From Bacillota bacterium (GTDB lineage: Bacteria; Bacillota; Clostridia; Christensenellales; Aristaeellaceae): a stretch of DNA of 7,478 nucleotides. The stretch spans positions 1 to 7,478 of the forward strand of contig JAEWWY010000335.1 in assembly GCA_023458835.1 (NCBI GenBank), read 5' to 3'. Shown piece after piece: positions 1-5,883 of this stretch; within the stretch, counting starts at the first letter, position 1; each line of letters begins with the position of its first letter. Made by a program: the position numbers and the translations under genes. The notes beneath the pieces are model-generated. The model ran no database searches. It saw only the letters and a program-made list of their open reading frames with translations, and was not told the origin of the DNA.

Positions 1-124
1 GAAGGATCAGGCGGTCCTGCTAATACCGTAGGACCTCAAAAAAGGGATCAAGGAATGCAAAGCGGCATTCCTTGATCCCCGATGTAACCTTTGCCGCAGC
101 CTGGCGGGCGTTTGATATCGCCCC
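1..124. other. chromosomal flank left of the IS630 element
   Basis: No complete gene can be supported here. Besides the terminator at 38-79 there is a small inverted repeat, GGTCCT at 13-18 with AGGACC at 30-35. One minus-strand frame is open from the IS boundary down to a stop near position 10, but it reads straight through the terminator stem and is probably not coding. The segment is more GC-rich than the neighbouring IS630 element. Confidence 0.5.
38..79 (-). terminator. intrinsic terminator reading leftwards
   Basis: A perfect 15-bp inverted repeat (44-58 with 65-79) encloses a 6-base loop. On the minus strand the stem is followed directly by six T residues (complement of A38-A43), the standard layout of a rho-independent terminator. 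On the plus strand no T-run follows, so it should act only on transcripts coming from the right. No gene end is visible immediately before it, because the IS630 element begins about 45 bp away. It was probably the terminator of the minus-strand cluster now ending at 3004. Confidence 0.85.
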
Positions 125-126
125 TA

Positions 127-159
127 CTATATCGTAGCATCTAAATCTTTACACAATTT
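127..159 (+). repeat. left terminal inverted repeat of the IS630 element
   Basis: The segment matches the reverse complement of 1331-1362. The core CGTAGCATCTAAA at 133-145 pairs with CGTAACATCTAAA (complement of 1344-1356), 12 of 13 identical. Weaker similarity continues inward with a two-base gap (TTACACAATT against TTGACAATT). Confidence 0.7.
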
Positions 160-163
160 GAAT

Positions 164-209
164 CATATGTTAAGCTTGCATACAGAAAAAGTATGGAGGT
201 TAACATATG
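164..209 (+). promoter_or_regulatory. hairpin burying the transposase start site
   Basis: CATATGTTAA (164-173) is a perfect inverted repeat of TTAACATATG (200-209), whose last three bases are the orfA start codon. Inside it, CATAC (179-183) pairs with GTATG (191-195), and 175-177 can pair with 196-198. The ribosome binding site GGAGG (195-199) is therefore also in or beside the stem, around the loop AGAAAAA. In a transcript that includes both arms, ribosome access should be blocked. This is the known way several insertion sequences (for example IS10 and IS50) avoid being expressed by read-through from outside promoters. That this element uses it is inferred. Confidence 0.7.
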
Positions 210-668
210 GGAAGCAAAGAAGTCTGGTTAAGTGAAGAACAACGCAAGGTGCTGACAACGTTCTCCAAGAATGGTGTACACGGCGTTCATTTGGTTAAGC
301 GAGCAAAGGTAATTTTGGCGCTTGATCGTACAAACAAAAAAGATCATTTGCGCCTGACGAGAATAAGCGATCAGGTTGACTTATCACGGCAAGCGATTTA
401 CAACATCAGGGATGATTTTTTATCGGCAAGCTCAGTCGATGAGTTTTTAACGCGAAAGAAAAGAGAGACACCACCGGTAGAACCGAAAGTTACAGGAGAG
501 GTTGAGGCACACATCATAGCGTTAGCGTGTAGTGAACCGCCCAAAGGATGCGCAAGATGGACGGTACGGCTATTAGCGGAAAAGTCCGTGGAGCTGTCAT
601 ATGTTGACAGTCTTTCGCCGATGACTGTTAGCCGGCTTTTAAAAAAACGAAATATAAGCCTCACCTGA
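207..668 (+). CDS. IS630-family transposase, N-terminal part (orfA)
   Basis: This 153-residue frame holds the DNA-binding half of an IS630 transposase. A helix-turn-helix is visible at about residues 48-71 (ISDQVDLSRQAIYNI) and a second helical region with a similar pattern at about 117-147 (ARWTVRLLAE ... SPMTVSRLLKK), giving the bipartite DNA-binding region usual in Tc1/mariner-like transposases. The start is set by GGAGG at 195-199, seven bases before ATG 207. The frame ends soon after an A7 run (641-647). A -1 slip on A_AAA_AAA leads into orfB through TKYKPHLKKMWCIPP, which matches the normal uninterrupted IS630 junction, and gives a protein of about 380 residues. Without the slip this product has no catalytic residues and could bind the ends as a repressor, which is inference. 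Confidence 0.85.
   Translation: MGSKEVWLSEEQRKVLTTFSKNGVHGVHLVKRAKVILALDRTNKKDHLRLTRISDQVDLSRQAIYNIRDDFLSASSVDEFLTRKKRETPPVEPKVTGEVEAHIIALACSEPPKGCARWTVRLLAEKSVELSYVDSLSPMTVSRLLKKRNISLT
641..647 (+). promoter_or_regulatory. A7 slippery site for -1 frameshift
   Basis: In the orfA frame the bases read A_AAA_AAA followed by C, so two lysine tRNAs can re-pair perfectly one base back. The new frame is exactly that of orfB, and the joined protein restores the conserved IS630 junction. No strong downstream pseudoknot or upstream Shine-Dalgarno stimulator is obvious. Slippage of the polymerase on A7, or an ordinary one-base mutation, are alternatives. Confidence 0.7.
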
Positions 669-673
669 AGAAA

Positions 674-1348
674 ATGTGGTGTATCCCGCCAAAGCAGAAT
701 GCAGAATTCGTGTCTCACATGGAGGATGTTTTAGCGGTATACACGCGGCCATATAATCCAAAGTATCCTGTCGTTTGTATGGATGAAAAACCATTCCAGC
801 TTCTGGACGACATCTTCTCACCCATGCCGATGAGTAAAACCAATCACAAAGAAAAGTTTGACTGTGAGTATGCGCGGAAAGGTTCTTGCGCGATATTCAT
901 GTTTACTGAACCGCTCAGTGGCTGGCGAAGATCTGTTGCCCTTCCCCAGCGTACAAGCGAAGACTGGGCTGAGCAAATCAAGTGGCTTGACGAGCAGTAT
1001 CCTCATGCAGGGAAAATTGTACTCGTTATGGATAACCTAAACACCCACAACATATCTTCGCTATACAAAGTCTTCTCACCGGAAGAAGCGTTTAGATTAT
1101 CGCAACGACTCGAAATACACTACACGCCCAAACATGGCTCATGGTTGAATATTGCAGAAATCGAACTCTCTGCCCTTACAATTCAGTGCCTTGCAGAAAG
1201 ACGCATCCCTTCCATTGACGCTCTAAACGAAGAACTCCCTGCTTGGCACACAAGGCGGAATCTTTCACAAAAAGGTGTCGATTGGCACTTCACTACCTCC
1301 GACGCACGGGTGAAGCTAAAACACCTTTACCCAATTGTCAACTTTTAG
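674..1348 (+). CDS. IS630-family transposase, catalytic part (orfB)
   Basis: This frame holds the DDE catalytic core of the IS630 transposase. Visible motifs, numbered from ATG 674, are VVCMDEKP with D37, VLVMDNLNTH with D120 and GSWLNIAEIE with E162. These match the three metal-binding acids of the IS630/Tc1 superfamily, with WLNxAE corresponding to the LNPIE motif of mariner proteins. ATG 674 has no convincing ribosome binding site. Independent translation is therefore unlikely, and the product is probably made as a fusion with orfA by the -1 shift at 641-647, entering this frame near 647. The C-terminus is complete, and the stop codon lies in the right terminal repeat. Confidence 0.85.
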   Translation: MWCIPPKQNAEFVSHMEDVLAVYTRPYNPKYPVVCMDEKPFQLLDDIFSPMPMSKTNHKEKFDCEYARKGSCAIFMFTEPLSGWRRSVALPQRTSEDWAEQIKWLDEQYPHAGKIVLVMDNLNTHNISSLYKVFSPEEAFRLSQRLEIHYTPKHGSWLNIAEIELSALTIQCLAERRIPSIDALNEELPAWHTRRNLSQKGVDWHFTTSDARVKLKHLYPIVNF

Positions 1349-1362
1349 ATGTTACGTTGTAC
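1331..1362 (-). repeat. right terminal inverted repeat of the IS630 element
   Basis: The partner of the left repeat at 127-159. The stop codon of orfB (1346-1348) lies inside this repeat, a compact arrangement common in insertion sequences. Confidence 0.7.
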
Positions 1363-1369
1363 TAGTTTC

Positions 1370-1377
1370 TGCAAATA
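1370..1377. repeat. left copy of the IS256 target duplication (imperfect)
   Basis: TGCAAATA here corresponds to TGCAAACA at 2897-2904 on the other side of the element, 7 of 8 identical. IS256 family members make 8-9 bp duplications. The match extends two further bases outward (TC), but those would overlap the right terminal repeat. Confidence 0.55.
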
Positions 1378-1407
1378 GGGAGTGTCGCAAAATCCGTGTA
1401 AATGGGA
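1378..1407. repeat. left terminal inverted repeat of the IS256 element
   Basis: The inner 14 bases (1394-1407) are identical to the complement of 2867-2880. The outer 16 bases match only in part, mainly at the tip. Confidence 0.8.
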
Positions 1408-1624
1408 TACTTTCTGAAAATTGGAAGATACTACTACCGCTTTTACTCCGATGCAGGATAGGGCAACGCTGAGGAGCGACCTGAGCGGCACGGGAGGTTT
1501 GGCAAGGGAGCAGCGACGGGAGCGCCGCTGCTTTTCTCTGCCGGGAACTGCCTGGCTGCTCCCTTGGAAAACCAAAGCGGAAAACCTCGGGGGTCCGGGG
1601 GCAGAGCCCCCGGTGGTACGGGTT
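1408..1624 (-). other. structured GC-rich tail of the IS256 element
   Basis: This 217-bp segment lies between the transposase stop codon and the left repeat and has no convincing gene. It holds two clear inverted repeats: a 19-bp stem with two mismatches (1496-1514 with 1555-1573) around a 40-base loop, and a compact 8-bp stem (1595-1602 with 1606-1613). The large stem has a competing inner pairing, GCAGCG 1510-1515 with CGCTGC 1526-1531. It is more GC-rich than the IS630 element and longer than the tail of most IS256 elements. It could be an untranslated RNA structure, a transcription stop, or a small unrelated sequence captured by the element. Confidence 0.55.
1595..1613 (-). terminator. 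possible terminator hairpin after the IS256 transposase
   Basis: CCGGGGGC (1595-1602) and GCCCCCGG (1606-1613) form a perfect 8-bp stem with loop AGA, about 11 bp beyond the transposase stop codon. No uninterrupted T-run follows on the minus strand, only a looser stretch containing TTTT further on. Termination is therefore likely but not certain. A repeated palindromic element of REP type is the alternative. Confidence 0.45.
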
Positions 1625-2839
1625 TCAGCCGGCCGCATCCAGTGGCAGCCGATCCTCGAAAAAGATCATCAGCTGTCCCATTATGGTACCCCAATTAGCG
1701 ACAGGCATATTCCACTTCCTGGTGATTTCCTGGATAGACAGGTATACAGATTTGCGGAGAGCCTCGTCACTTGGGTAGTTGGTCTTGGTTTTTGTGTACT
1801 TCCGAAGCATCCGGTGGAAGCCTTCCACGGCATTGGTTGTATAGATCAGCCGCCGGACCTCAGGTGGATACTTGAAATAGGTGGACAGCTCCGCCCAGTT
1901 CGCTTTCCACGAGCGGTAGATCTGGGGGTACTTTTCCCACTTGTCCCGGAACTCTTCCAGGCGGTATTCCGCATCCTCCTCAGAGGGCGCCGTATACACC
2001 CTTTTCATGTCCGCCATCATCTTCTTGACGTCTTTGTAGGACACAAACTTGGTGGAGTTTCGTATCTGGTGGATCACGCAAAGCTGCTGCTCTGCCGCGG
2101 GGAATGCGGCTGAAACCGCTGTGCTGAATCCGCTTAGGTTGTCCCTGCACACAATCAGGATATCCTTCACACCACGGTTCTTCAGATCGTTGCACACGCC
2201 CGCCCAGAACGACGCGCTCTCATTTTCCGATACCCAGATGCCCAATATATCCTTTCGTCCCTCCAGGCTGATGCCAAGCACGGTGTACACGCATTTGTTG
2301 ATCACGCGGTTATCCTTGCGCACCTTGAACATGATCCCGTCCAGGTACACGATGGGATAAACCTCGTCCAGCGGCCTGGACTGCCATTCCATGATCTGCG
2401 GCAGGATCTTGTCTGTGATCCGGCTCACCAGCGTGGCCGAGGCTTCCACCCCGTAGATGTCACGCAGGTGTTCCTCGATATCCCGGTTCGACATCCCTTT
2501 GGAATACATGGCGATGATCTGCCGCTCCAGGTTGTCGGTCTTTGTCTGGTATTTCCCGACCACCTTGGGTTCGAAGTCTCCGTTCCTATCGCGTGGAACC
2601 CGCAGAACCGTTTCTCCAAGGTCGCTTTGCAGTGTCTTTGTGTTGTAGCCGTTCCGGCTGTTCCCGCTGCCGTCTCCCTCTAGACTGTTCTTTTCGTACC
2701 CCAGGTGTTCGGTCATCTCTGCCTCAAGCATGCCTTCCAGTGTGCCTTTGAAGATCTTCTTGAGCAGTTCCCTTACATCCTCGATGCTTTTGCATTGCCC
2801 GGCCAGCATTTCTACCAGCGCCTGTTCCTTCTCGTGCAT
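1625..2839 (-). CDS. IS256-family (Mutator-like) transposase
   Basis: The enzyme cuts and moves the IS256 element. The 404-residue product has the family's usual length. Numbered from ATG 2839, the DDE catalytic acids are D167 in VYLDGIMFKVR, D233 in CRDNLSGF and E339 in TTNAVEGFHRMLRK. The family C-x2-H motif is CVIH at 254-257. An N-terminal helical DNA-binding region with SNRDIEEHL lies near 117-124. The start at 2839 is preferred because GAGAGGGG lies about eight bases before it. An in-frame ATG at 2872 would add 11 residues, but it lies inside the terminal repeat and has no ribosome binding site. The frame is intact with no internal stop, so the element may be active. Confidence 0.9.
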   Translation of the reverse strand: MHEKEQALVEMLAGQCKSIEDVRELLKKIFKGTLEGMLEAEMTEHLGYEKNSLEGDGSGNSRNGYNTKTLQSDLGETVLRVPRDRNGDFEPKVVGKYQTKTDNLERQIIAMYSKGMSNRDIEEHLRDIYGVEASATLVSRITDKILPQIMEWQSRPLDEVYPIVYLDGIMFKVRKDNRVINKCVYTVLGISLEGRKDILGIWVSENESASFWAGVCNDLKNRGVKDILIVCRDNLSGFSTAVSAAFPAAEQQLCVIHQIRNSTKFVSYKDVKKMMADMKRVYTAPSEEDAEYRLEEFRDKWEKYPQIYRSWKANWAELSTYFKYPPEVRRLIYTTNAVEGFHRMLRKYTKTKTNYPSDEALRKSVYLSIQEITRKWNMPVANWGTIMGQLMIFFEDRLPLDAAG

Positions 2840-2866
2840 GGAAACATCCCCTCTCTTGGATATCGT

Positions 2867-2896
2867 TCCCATTTACACGGAAAAATTTACGCCCTC
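2867..2896. repeat. right terminal inverted repeat of the IS256 element
   Basis: The partner of 1378-1407. The inner 14 bases (2867-2880) are a perfect complement. This end lies upstream of the transposase gene, so any transposase promoter should be in or near it; I see no clear promoter. Confidence 0.8.
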
Positions 2897-2904
2897 TGCA
2901 AACA
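2897..2904. repeat. right copy of the IS256 target duplication (imperfect)
   Basis: TGCAAACA, differing at one position from TGCAAATA at 1370-1377. Confidence 0.55.
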
Positions 2905-3003
2905 CAAGGGAGGGTTCCTTGCGCCCGCAAACAAGAGCGGTAAAAAAACAGGCTGTACCGCGTTTCCTCCGGGCGAATATGGGGGAAGGCGGAGCGTCAT
3001 GCC
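2905..3003. other. gap between the IS256 element and the ABC-F gene
   Basis: No gene is visible. There is a 6-bp inverted repeat (GCGGTA 2937-2942 with TACCGC 2956-2961) and an A7 run (2942-2948), but they are not arranged as a convincing terminator for the ABC-F gene. That transcript may therefore continue leftwards into the IS256 element. Confidence 0.5.
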
Positions 3004-4887
3004 CTATTCATGTTCCCCCTCAAGCGCCGCCGCGGCGGCCTCCCACTGTTCATACATGCCCTGAAGCTCGTTTTCGAGGGCTGCCTTCCCGGCGAGCACC
3101 TCGTTCAGGCGTATATAATCGCTGGCGCATTCCAGAACCCTTTTGTCAAAATCCGCAAGCTTTTCCTCCGCCCGGGCAATGTCCCGCTCCAGGGCGTGAA
3201 GCCTGCGCTCCGCCCGCTGGTCGTGCCCGGACGGCCTGGCGGCGGGCTTTTGCGGCTTTTCTTTCTCGGGCTGCGGCGCGGCCTGCTCCATCGTCTTGAG
3301 CCGCCTGTACCGGTCATAGCCGCAGGGCCAATCGCGGAAATCCCCGTCCTCGATCTCCCACACGCGGTCGGCGAACCGCCGGATGAAGTACCTGTCATGG
3401 GAGACGAACAGAAGCGCGCCCTCAAACTCCGCCACCGCTTCCTCGATCCACTCCCGGGAGTCCAGGTCCAGGTGGTTCGTCGGCTCGTCGAGGATGAGCA
3501 GGTTCGCCCGGGACATCATGATCAGGCACATCCGCAGCCGCGCCCGCTCGCCGCCCGAAAGCTGCGAGACGGTCTTGAACTGGTCCTCGCCCCGGAACCG
3601 GAATGCGCCGAGCCGGTCACGGGCCTCCTGGGGCTGGCAGTTTGCCTCGTACAGAAGCGTATCGTAGAGCGTCCGCTCCGGATGCGAAAATTCCACCACC
3701 TGCGGAAGGTATGCCCAGCGTACCGAGGGCCCGAAATGCGCCTCACCCATATCCGATGCCTCTAGCCCCGTCAGGATCTTCAAGAACGTGGTTTTGCCGC
3801 AGCCGTTGGGCCCCAGCAGCGCGATCCGGCCGCCGTCCCCGCGCATCACGGCATTCACACCGGAAAACAGCGTCTTTCCGCCGAAGGATTTTGAGAGGTT
3901 CTCCACCCACAGCACCCTGTCCGCCCGGAACTGGTCCGAGCTAAACCCCATATCCATGCGGGACTGACTCGTGGGCCGGTCGGTCTCCTGCACACGCTCG
4001 ATGCGCTTCTCCATTGCCCGCGCCTTTTTATGGAGCGCGGGGTTATCGTAGACCGAGCCCCATGCCTTGAGCCTGCGCACCTGAAATTCCAGTTGCTTGA
4101 CCTTCGCCTGCTCCCGCTGATAGCGCATGAGCTGCTGCCGGTAGCGAAGCTCCTTTTCCTGGGCGTAGAAGGTGTAGTTGCCGCCGTAAAAGTTCGGCTT
4201 TCCGTTTTCCAGCTCCACGATCCGTGTGACCACCACGTCCAGATAGTAGCGGTCATGGGAGACGACGAGCACGGTGCCCCTGTAGTTTAAAAGGTAGTCC
4301 TCCAGCCATTCCATGGAGCGCGTGTCCAGATGGTTCGTCGGCTCGTCCAAGATGAGGACATCCGTCTTTTCAAGAATCAGCCGTGCCAGGCATACCCTGG
4401 TGCGCTCCCCGCCGGAGAGATCGGCAAAAAGACGCAGGCGCATCTCGGCATCGATCCCAAGCCCGTTTGCCACCTTGTTAAGCTCCGTCTCCCACTCATA
4501 GCCTCCCAGGGATAGGTATTCGTCCATGAGCCGGGAATACCGCCCCGCATCGTCCGCATCCATGCCCTCATGGATTTTTTCGATCTCCGCGCCGATCTCA
4601 AACGTGCGGGAAAACGCCCCGCGGAGCACATCCTCGCAGGCCGTGCCCGGCGCGTAATGATTAAGCTGCGCCACATAGCCCAGCTTCAGCCCCTTTGATA
4701 CAAACGCGCTGCCCGCATCGGGCGCAAGCTCGCCCGTGATGATTTTCAGAAGCGTCGTCTTGCCCGCGCCATTCCCGCCGAGCAGGCCCACCCGCTCGCC
4801 CCGGTCGACCTGAAAGCTCACACCGTCCAGCACGACGCGGTCCTGCGCAAATGATTTCCTGACGGATGAGATATTGATGTCGGCCAT
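3004..4887 (-). CDS. ABC-F family ATPase (ribosome-associated)
   Basis: ABC-F proteins are soluble twin-ATPase proteins that bind the ribosomal E site. They act as translation factors or protect against ribosome-targeting antibiotics. Numbered from ATG 4887 (627 residues), domain 1 has Walker A GGNGAGKT at 37-44, signature LSGGE at 157-161, Walker B LILDEPTNHLD around D181-E182 and switch H211. Domain 2 has GPNGCGKTT at 359-367, LSGGE at 443-447, LLILDEP around D467-E468 and H497. A charged helical arm (about 236-310) joins them, the tRNA-contacting linker of the family. A second charged helical region at about 555-625 resembles the C-terminal coiled coil of Uup-like members. There are no membrane segments. 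AGGTGG five bases before ATG 4887 fixes the start; a GTG at 4896 lies within that binding site. Subfamily, and hence resistance against housekeeping role, cannot be decided. Confidence 0.93.
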   Translation of the reverse strand: MADINISSVRKSFAQDRVVLDGVSFQVDRGERVGLLGGNGAGKTTLLKIITGELAPDAGSAFVSKGLKLGYVAQLNHYAPGTACEDVLRGAFSRTFEIGAEIEKIHEGMDADDAGRYSRLMDEYLSLGGYEWETELNKVANGLGIDAEMRLRLFADLSGGERTRVCLARLILEKTDVLILDEPTNHLDTRSMEWLEDYLLNYRGTVLVVSHDRYYLDVVVTRIVELENGKPNFYGGNYTFYAQEKELRYRQQLMRYQREQAKVKQLEFQVRRLKAWGSVYDNPALHKKARAMEKRIERVQETDRPTSQSRMDMGFSSDQFRADRVLWVENLSKSFGGKTLFSGVNAVMRGDGGRIALLGPNGCGKTTFLKILTGLEASDMGEAHFGPSVRWAYLPQVVEFSHPERTLYDTLLYEANCQPQEARDRLGAFRFRGEDQFKTVSQLSGGERARLRMCLIMMSRANLLILDEPTNHLDLDSREWIEEAVAEFEGALLFVSHDRYFIRRFADRVWEIEDGDFRDWPCGYDRYRRLKTMEQAAPQPEKEKPQKPAARPSGHDQRAERRLHALERDIARAEEKLADFDKRVLECASDYIRLNEVLAGKAALENELQGMYEQWEAAAAALEGEHE

Positions 4888-4916
4888 ATCGTCCACCTAT
4901 ATGCATTGATCATCTT

Positions 4917-4945
4917 ATTATGAAGCACAGCACCACCCGCGTCAA
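4917..4945 (-). promoter_or_regulatory. sigma-A type promoter for the ABC-F gene
   Basis: On the minus strand, TTGACG (4945-4940) and CATAAT (4922-4917) are separated by exactly 17 bp, each differing from consensus at one base. The -35 box overlaps the TGA stop codon of the upstream gene. Transcription would start near 4910, giving a leader of about 20 bases before ATG 4887. The ABC-F gene could thus be made apart from the two genes upstream. Confidence 0.65.
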
Positions 4946-5880
4946 CCATTCATCCCCAGCAGCCTGTCCAGACCGATGGCGCTGATCAGAAGGCGTTCTT
5001 TTTTGTTGTTTAAAAGCTTTTGCGTCCAATCCACAAAGCCGCCGTCGCCGATTTCCACGCGCTGTCCGTTTACGGTCAGCATCATCTTGAAGTTCAGACC
5101 CAGGTAATAGGCATTGTCCGCTTCCGCCATGTCCGCTTCCAGCGGGACATGGGGAAATGTTTTTTGAATATGGCCGCCTATCCGCTCCATGAAGCCTGAA
5201 CCGTCGGTATAGCCCTTGCGCCGGCGCAGTATGAGCGACATCCGGGCATCCATGCGCTGCCTGAAGAAAGCGTCATAGAAAGCGATGTGCTTTTCCAGCA
5301 GGCCGGTCTCGCAGCGGTAGGAGCCGCTGTCACGGCCGGAGGAGACCATGCCGTATATGCCAAAGTGGGCCAGCAGGCCAGGTTTTTCCATGCCCTGGGC
5401 CCGGGCCACCCTGCTGGCGGCGCAAAGGTGGACCGCACGATCCGTGTTTGACCATTCCCGGCTGAACAGCTTATCGGCCGCGTGCAGCGCCAGCATATTG
5501 GTGGGATCGGCCATGATTTCCGTTCCCCGCAGGGCCGAGAGCACCTTGTTCTGGCTGACGGCGGCCATGGCGGAGCAACTGCCCAGCAGCCCGGCGGGGG
5601 ACAGCAACACGGGAAGAAAACCGCTTTCCTGCGCCGAAACCAGAAGTTCCAGCTCCAGCTTCAAATAGCTGACGGCATCCAATCCGGCAGGCTTTACGAA
5701 CCTGTTTTGCCTGTACTCCCGAAGGAGGCCCGCGGGAGCGGTCTTTCCCGACAGCCTGCCGAACACTTCCAGCAGCAGCGGCTGCAAATCGGAAGGCTGC
5801 AATGCATCCAGCTTGTCCAGCAGGCTGCCGTCGCCGATCTCCGTCAATATCCGGCGAAGCAGGGCGTTTTGCCGGTCCAT
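4942..5880 (-). CDS. divergent class II aaRS-fold protein, HisRS/HisZ-like
   Basis: The exact family is not recognised, but the 312-residue product follows the order of motifs in the histidyl-tRNA synthetase catalytic core. A motif-1/strand region is at about 70-137 (ESGFLPVLLSP ... DPTNMLALHAADKL, like GYEEVRTP ... LRPEGT). A motif-2-like stretch is at 149-180 (HLCAASRVARAQG ... AHFGIYGMVSS, like the HisRS REFHQFGVE segment). NAYYLGLNF lies at 256-264 (like NYYTGLVFE), GDGGFVDW at 278-285 (like GGRYDGL) and AIGLDRL at 301-307 (motif 3, like AIGLERL). The usual motif-2 FRxE arginine-glutamate pair is not evident and there is no C-terminal anticodon-binding domain. A non-charging paralogue, like the ATP-phosphoribosyltransferase regulator HisZ, is likelier than a true synthetase. 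No other his gene is nearby. The start has GGAGG eight bases before the ATG, and the gene follows the upstream gene by 3 bp, so they are probably cotranscribed. Confidence 0.7.
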   Translation of the reverse strand: MDRQNALLRRILTEIGDGSLLDKLDALQPSDLQPLLLEVFGRLSGKTAPAGLLREYRQNRFVKPAGLDAVSYLKLELELLVSAQESGFLPVLLSPAGLLGSCSAMAAVSQNKVLSALRGTEIMADPTNMLALHAADKLFSREWSNTDRAVHLCAASRVARAQGMEKPGLLAHFGIYGMVSSGRDSGSYRCETGLLEKHIAFYDAFFRQRMDARMSLILRRRKGYTDGSGFMERIGGHIQKTFPHVPLEADMAEADNAYYLGLNFKMMLTVNGQRVEIGDGGFVDWTQKLLNNKKERLLISAIGLDRLLGMNG

Positions 5881-5883
5881 CGG

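Larger units (their letters stand above)
125..1364 (+). mobile_element. IS630-family insertion sequence, complete
   Basis: An element of about 1.24 kb bounded by imperfect inverted repeats and TA dinucleotides, carrying a two-frame IS630-type transposase. IS630 and the related Tc1/mariner elements insert at TA and duplicate it. Two boundary choices fit because the ends read CTA-N-TA on both sides: TA at 125-126 with 1363-1364, or TA at 128-129 with 1360-1361. The element is more AT-rich than the flanking chromosome, which fits recent transfer. All three catalytic acidic residues are present, so it may still be active if the frameshift works. Its right end lies only about 15 bp from the left end of the next element. 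Confidence 0.85.
1378..2896 (-). mobile_element. IS256-family insertion sequence, complete
   Basis: An element of about 1.52 kb on the minus strand. Its 30-bp terminal inverted repeats share a perfect 14-bp inner core, CCGTGTAAATGGGA, and the sequence CCGTGTAAAT is typical of IS256-family ends. It encodes one intact Mutator-like DDE transposase. It is slightly longer than most relatives because about 217 bp separate the transposase stop from the left repeat. It lies next to the IS630 element, and the two probably inserted independently. Confidence 0.88.

Noticed and set aside
20..35. CTGCTAATACCG resembles a conserved stretch of 16S rRNA.
   Set aside because: The match is only about a dozen bases and nothing around it continues the rRNA sequence; the terminator hairpin follows instead.
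1345..2113. Open frames of 97 residues (minus) and 230 residues (plus) over the IS256 tail and the 3-prime end of its transposase gene.
   Set aside because: They run through the terminal repeat and structured tail or antisense to the transposase, and their translations look like no protein family.
125..2896. The two insertion sequences as the ends of one composite transposon.
   Set aside because: They belong to different families with different ends and target sites, and no cargo gene lies between them.
2937..2961. GCGGTA/TACCGC repeat with A7 as a terminator of the ABC-F gene.
   Set aside because: The T-run on the minus strand falls inside the loop rather than after the stem, so it is not a standard terminator.
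10..3000. After removing both insertion sequences, a minus-strand frame of about 71 codons runs from an ATG near 2999 across the old junction to a stop near 10.
   Set aside because: It has no proper ribosome binding site, passes through the terminator stem, and GC-rich DNA often leaves such frames open by chance.
3010..3765. A 251-residue plus-strand open frame opposite the ABC-F gene.
   Set aside because: It is antisense to a well-supported gene with all ABC-F motifs; the long frame is a result of high GC content.
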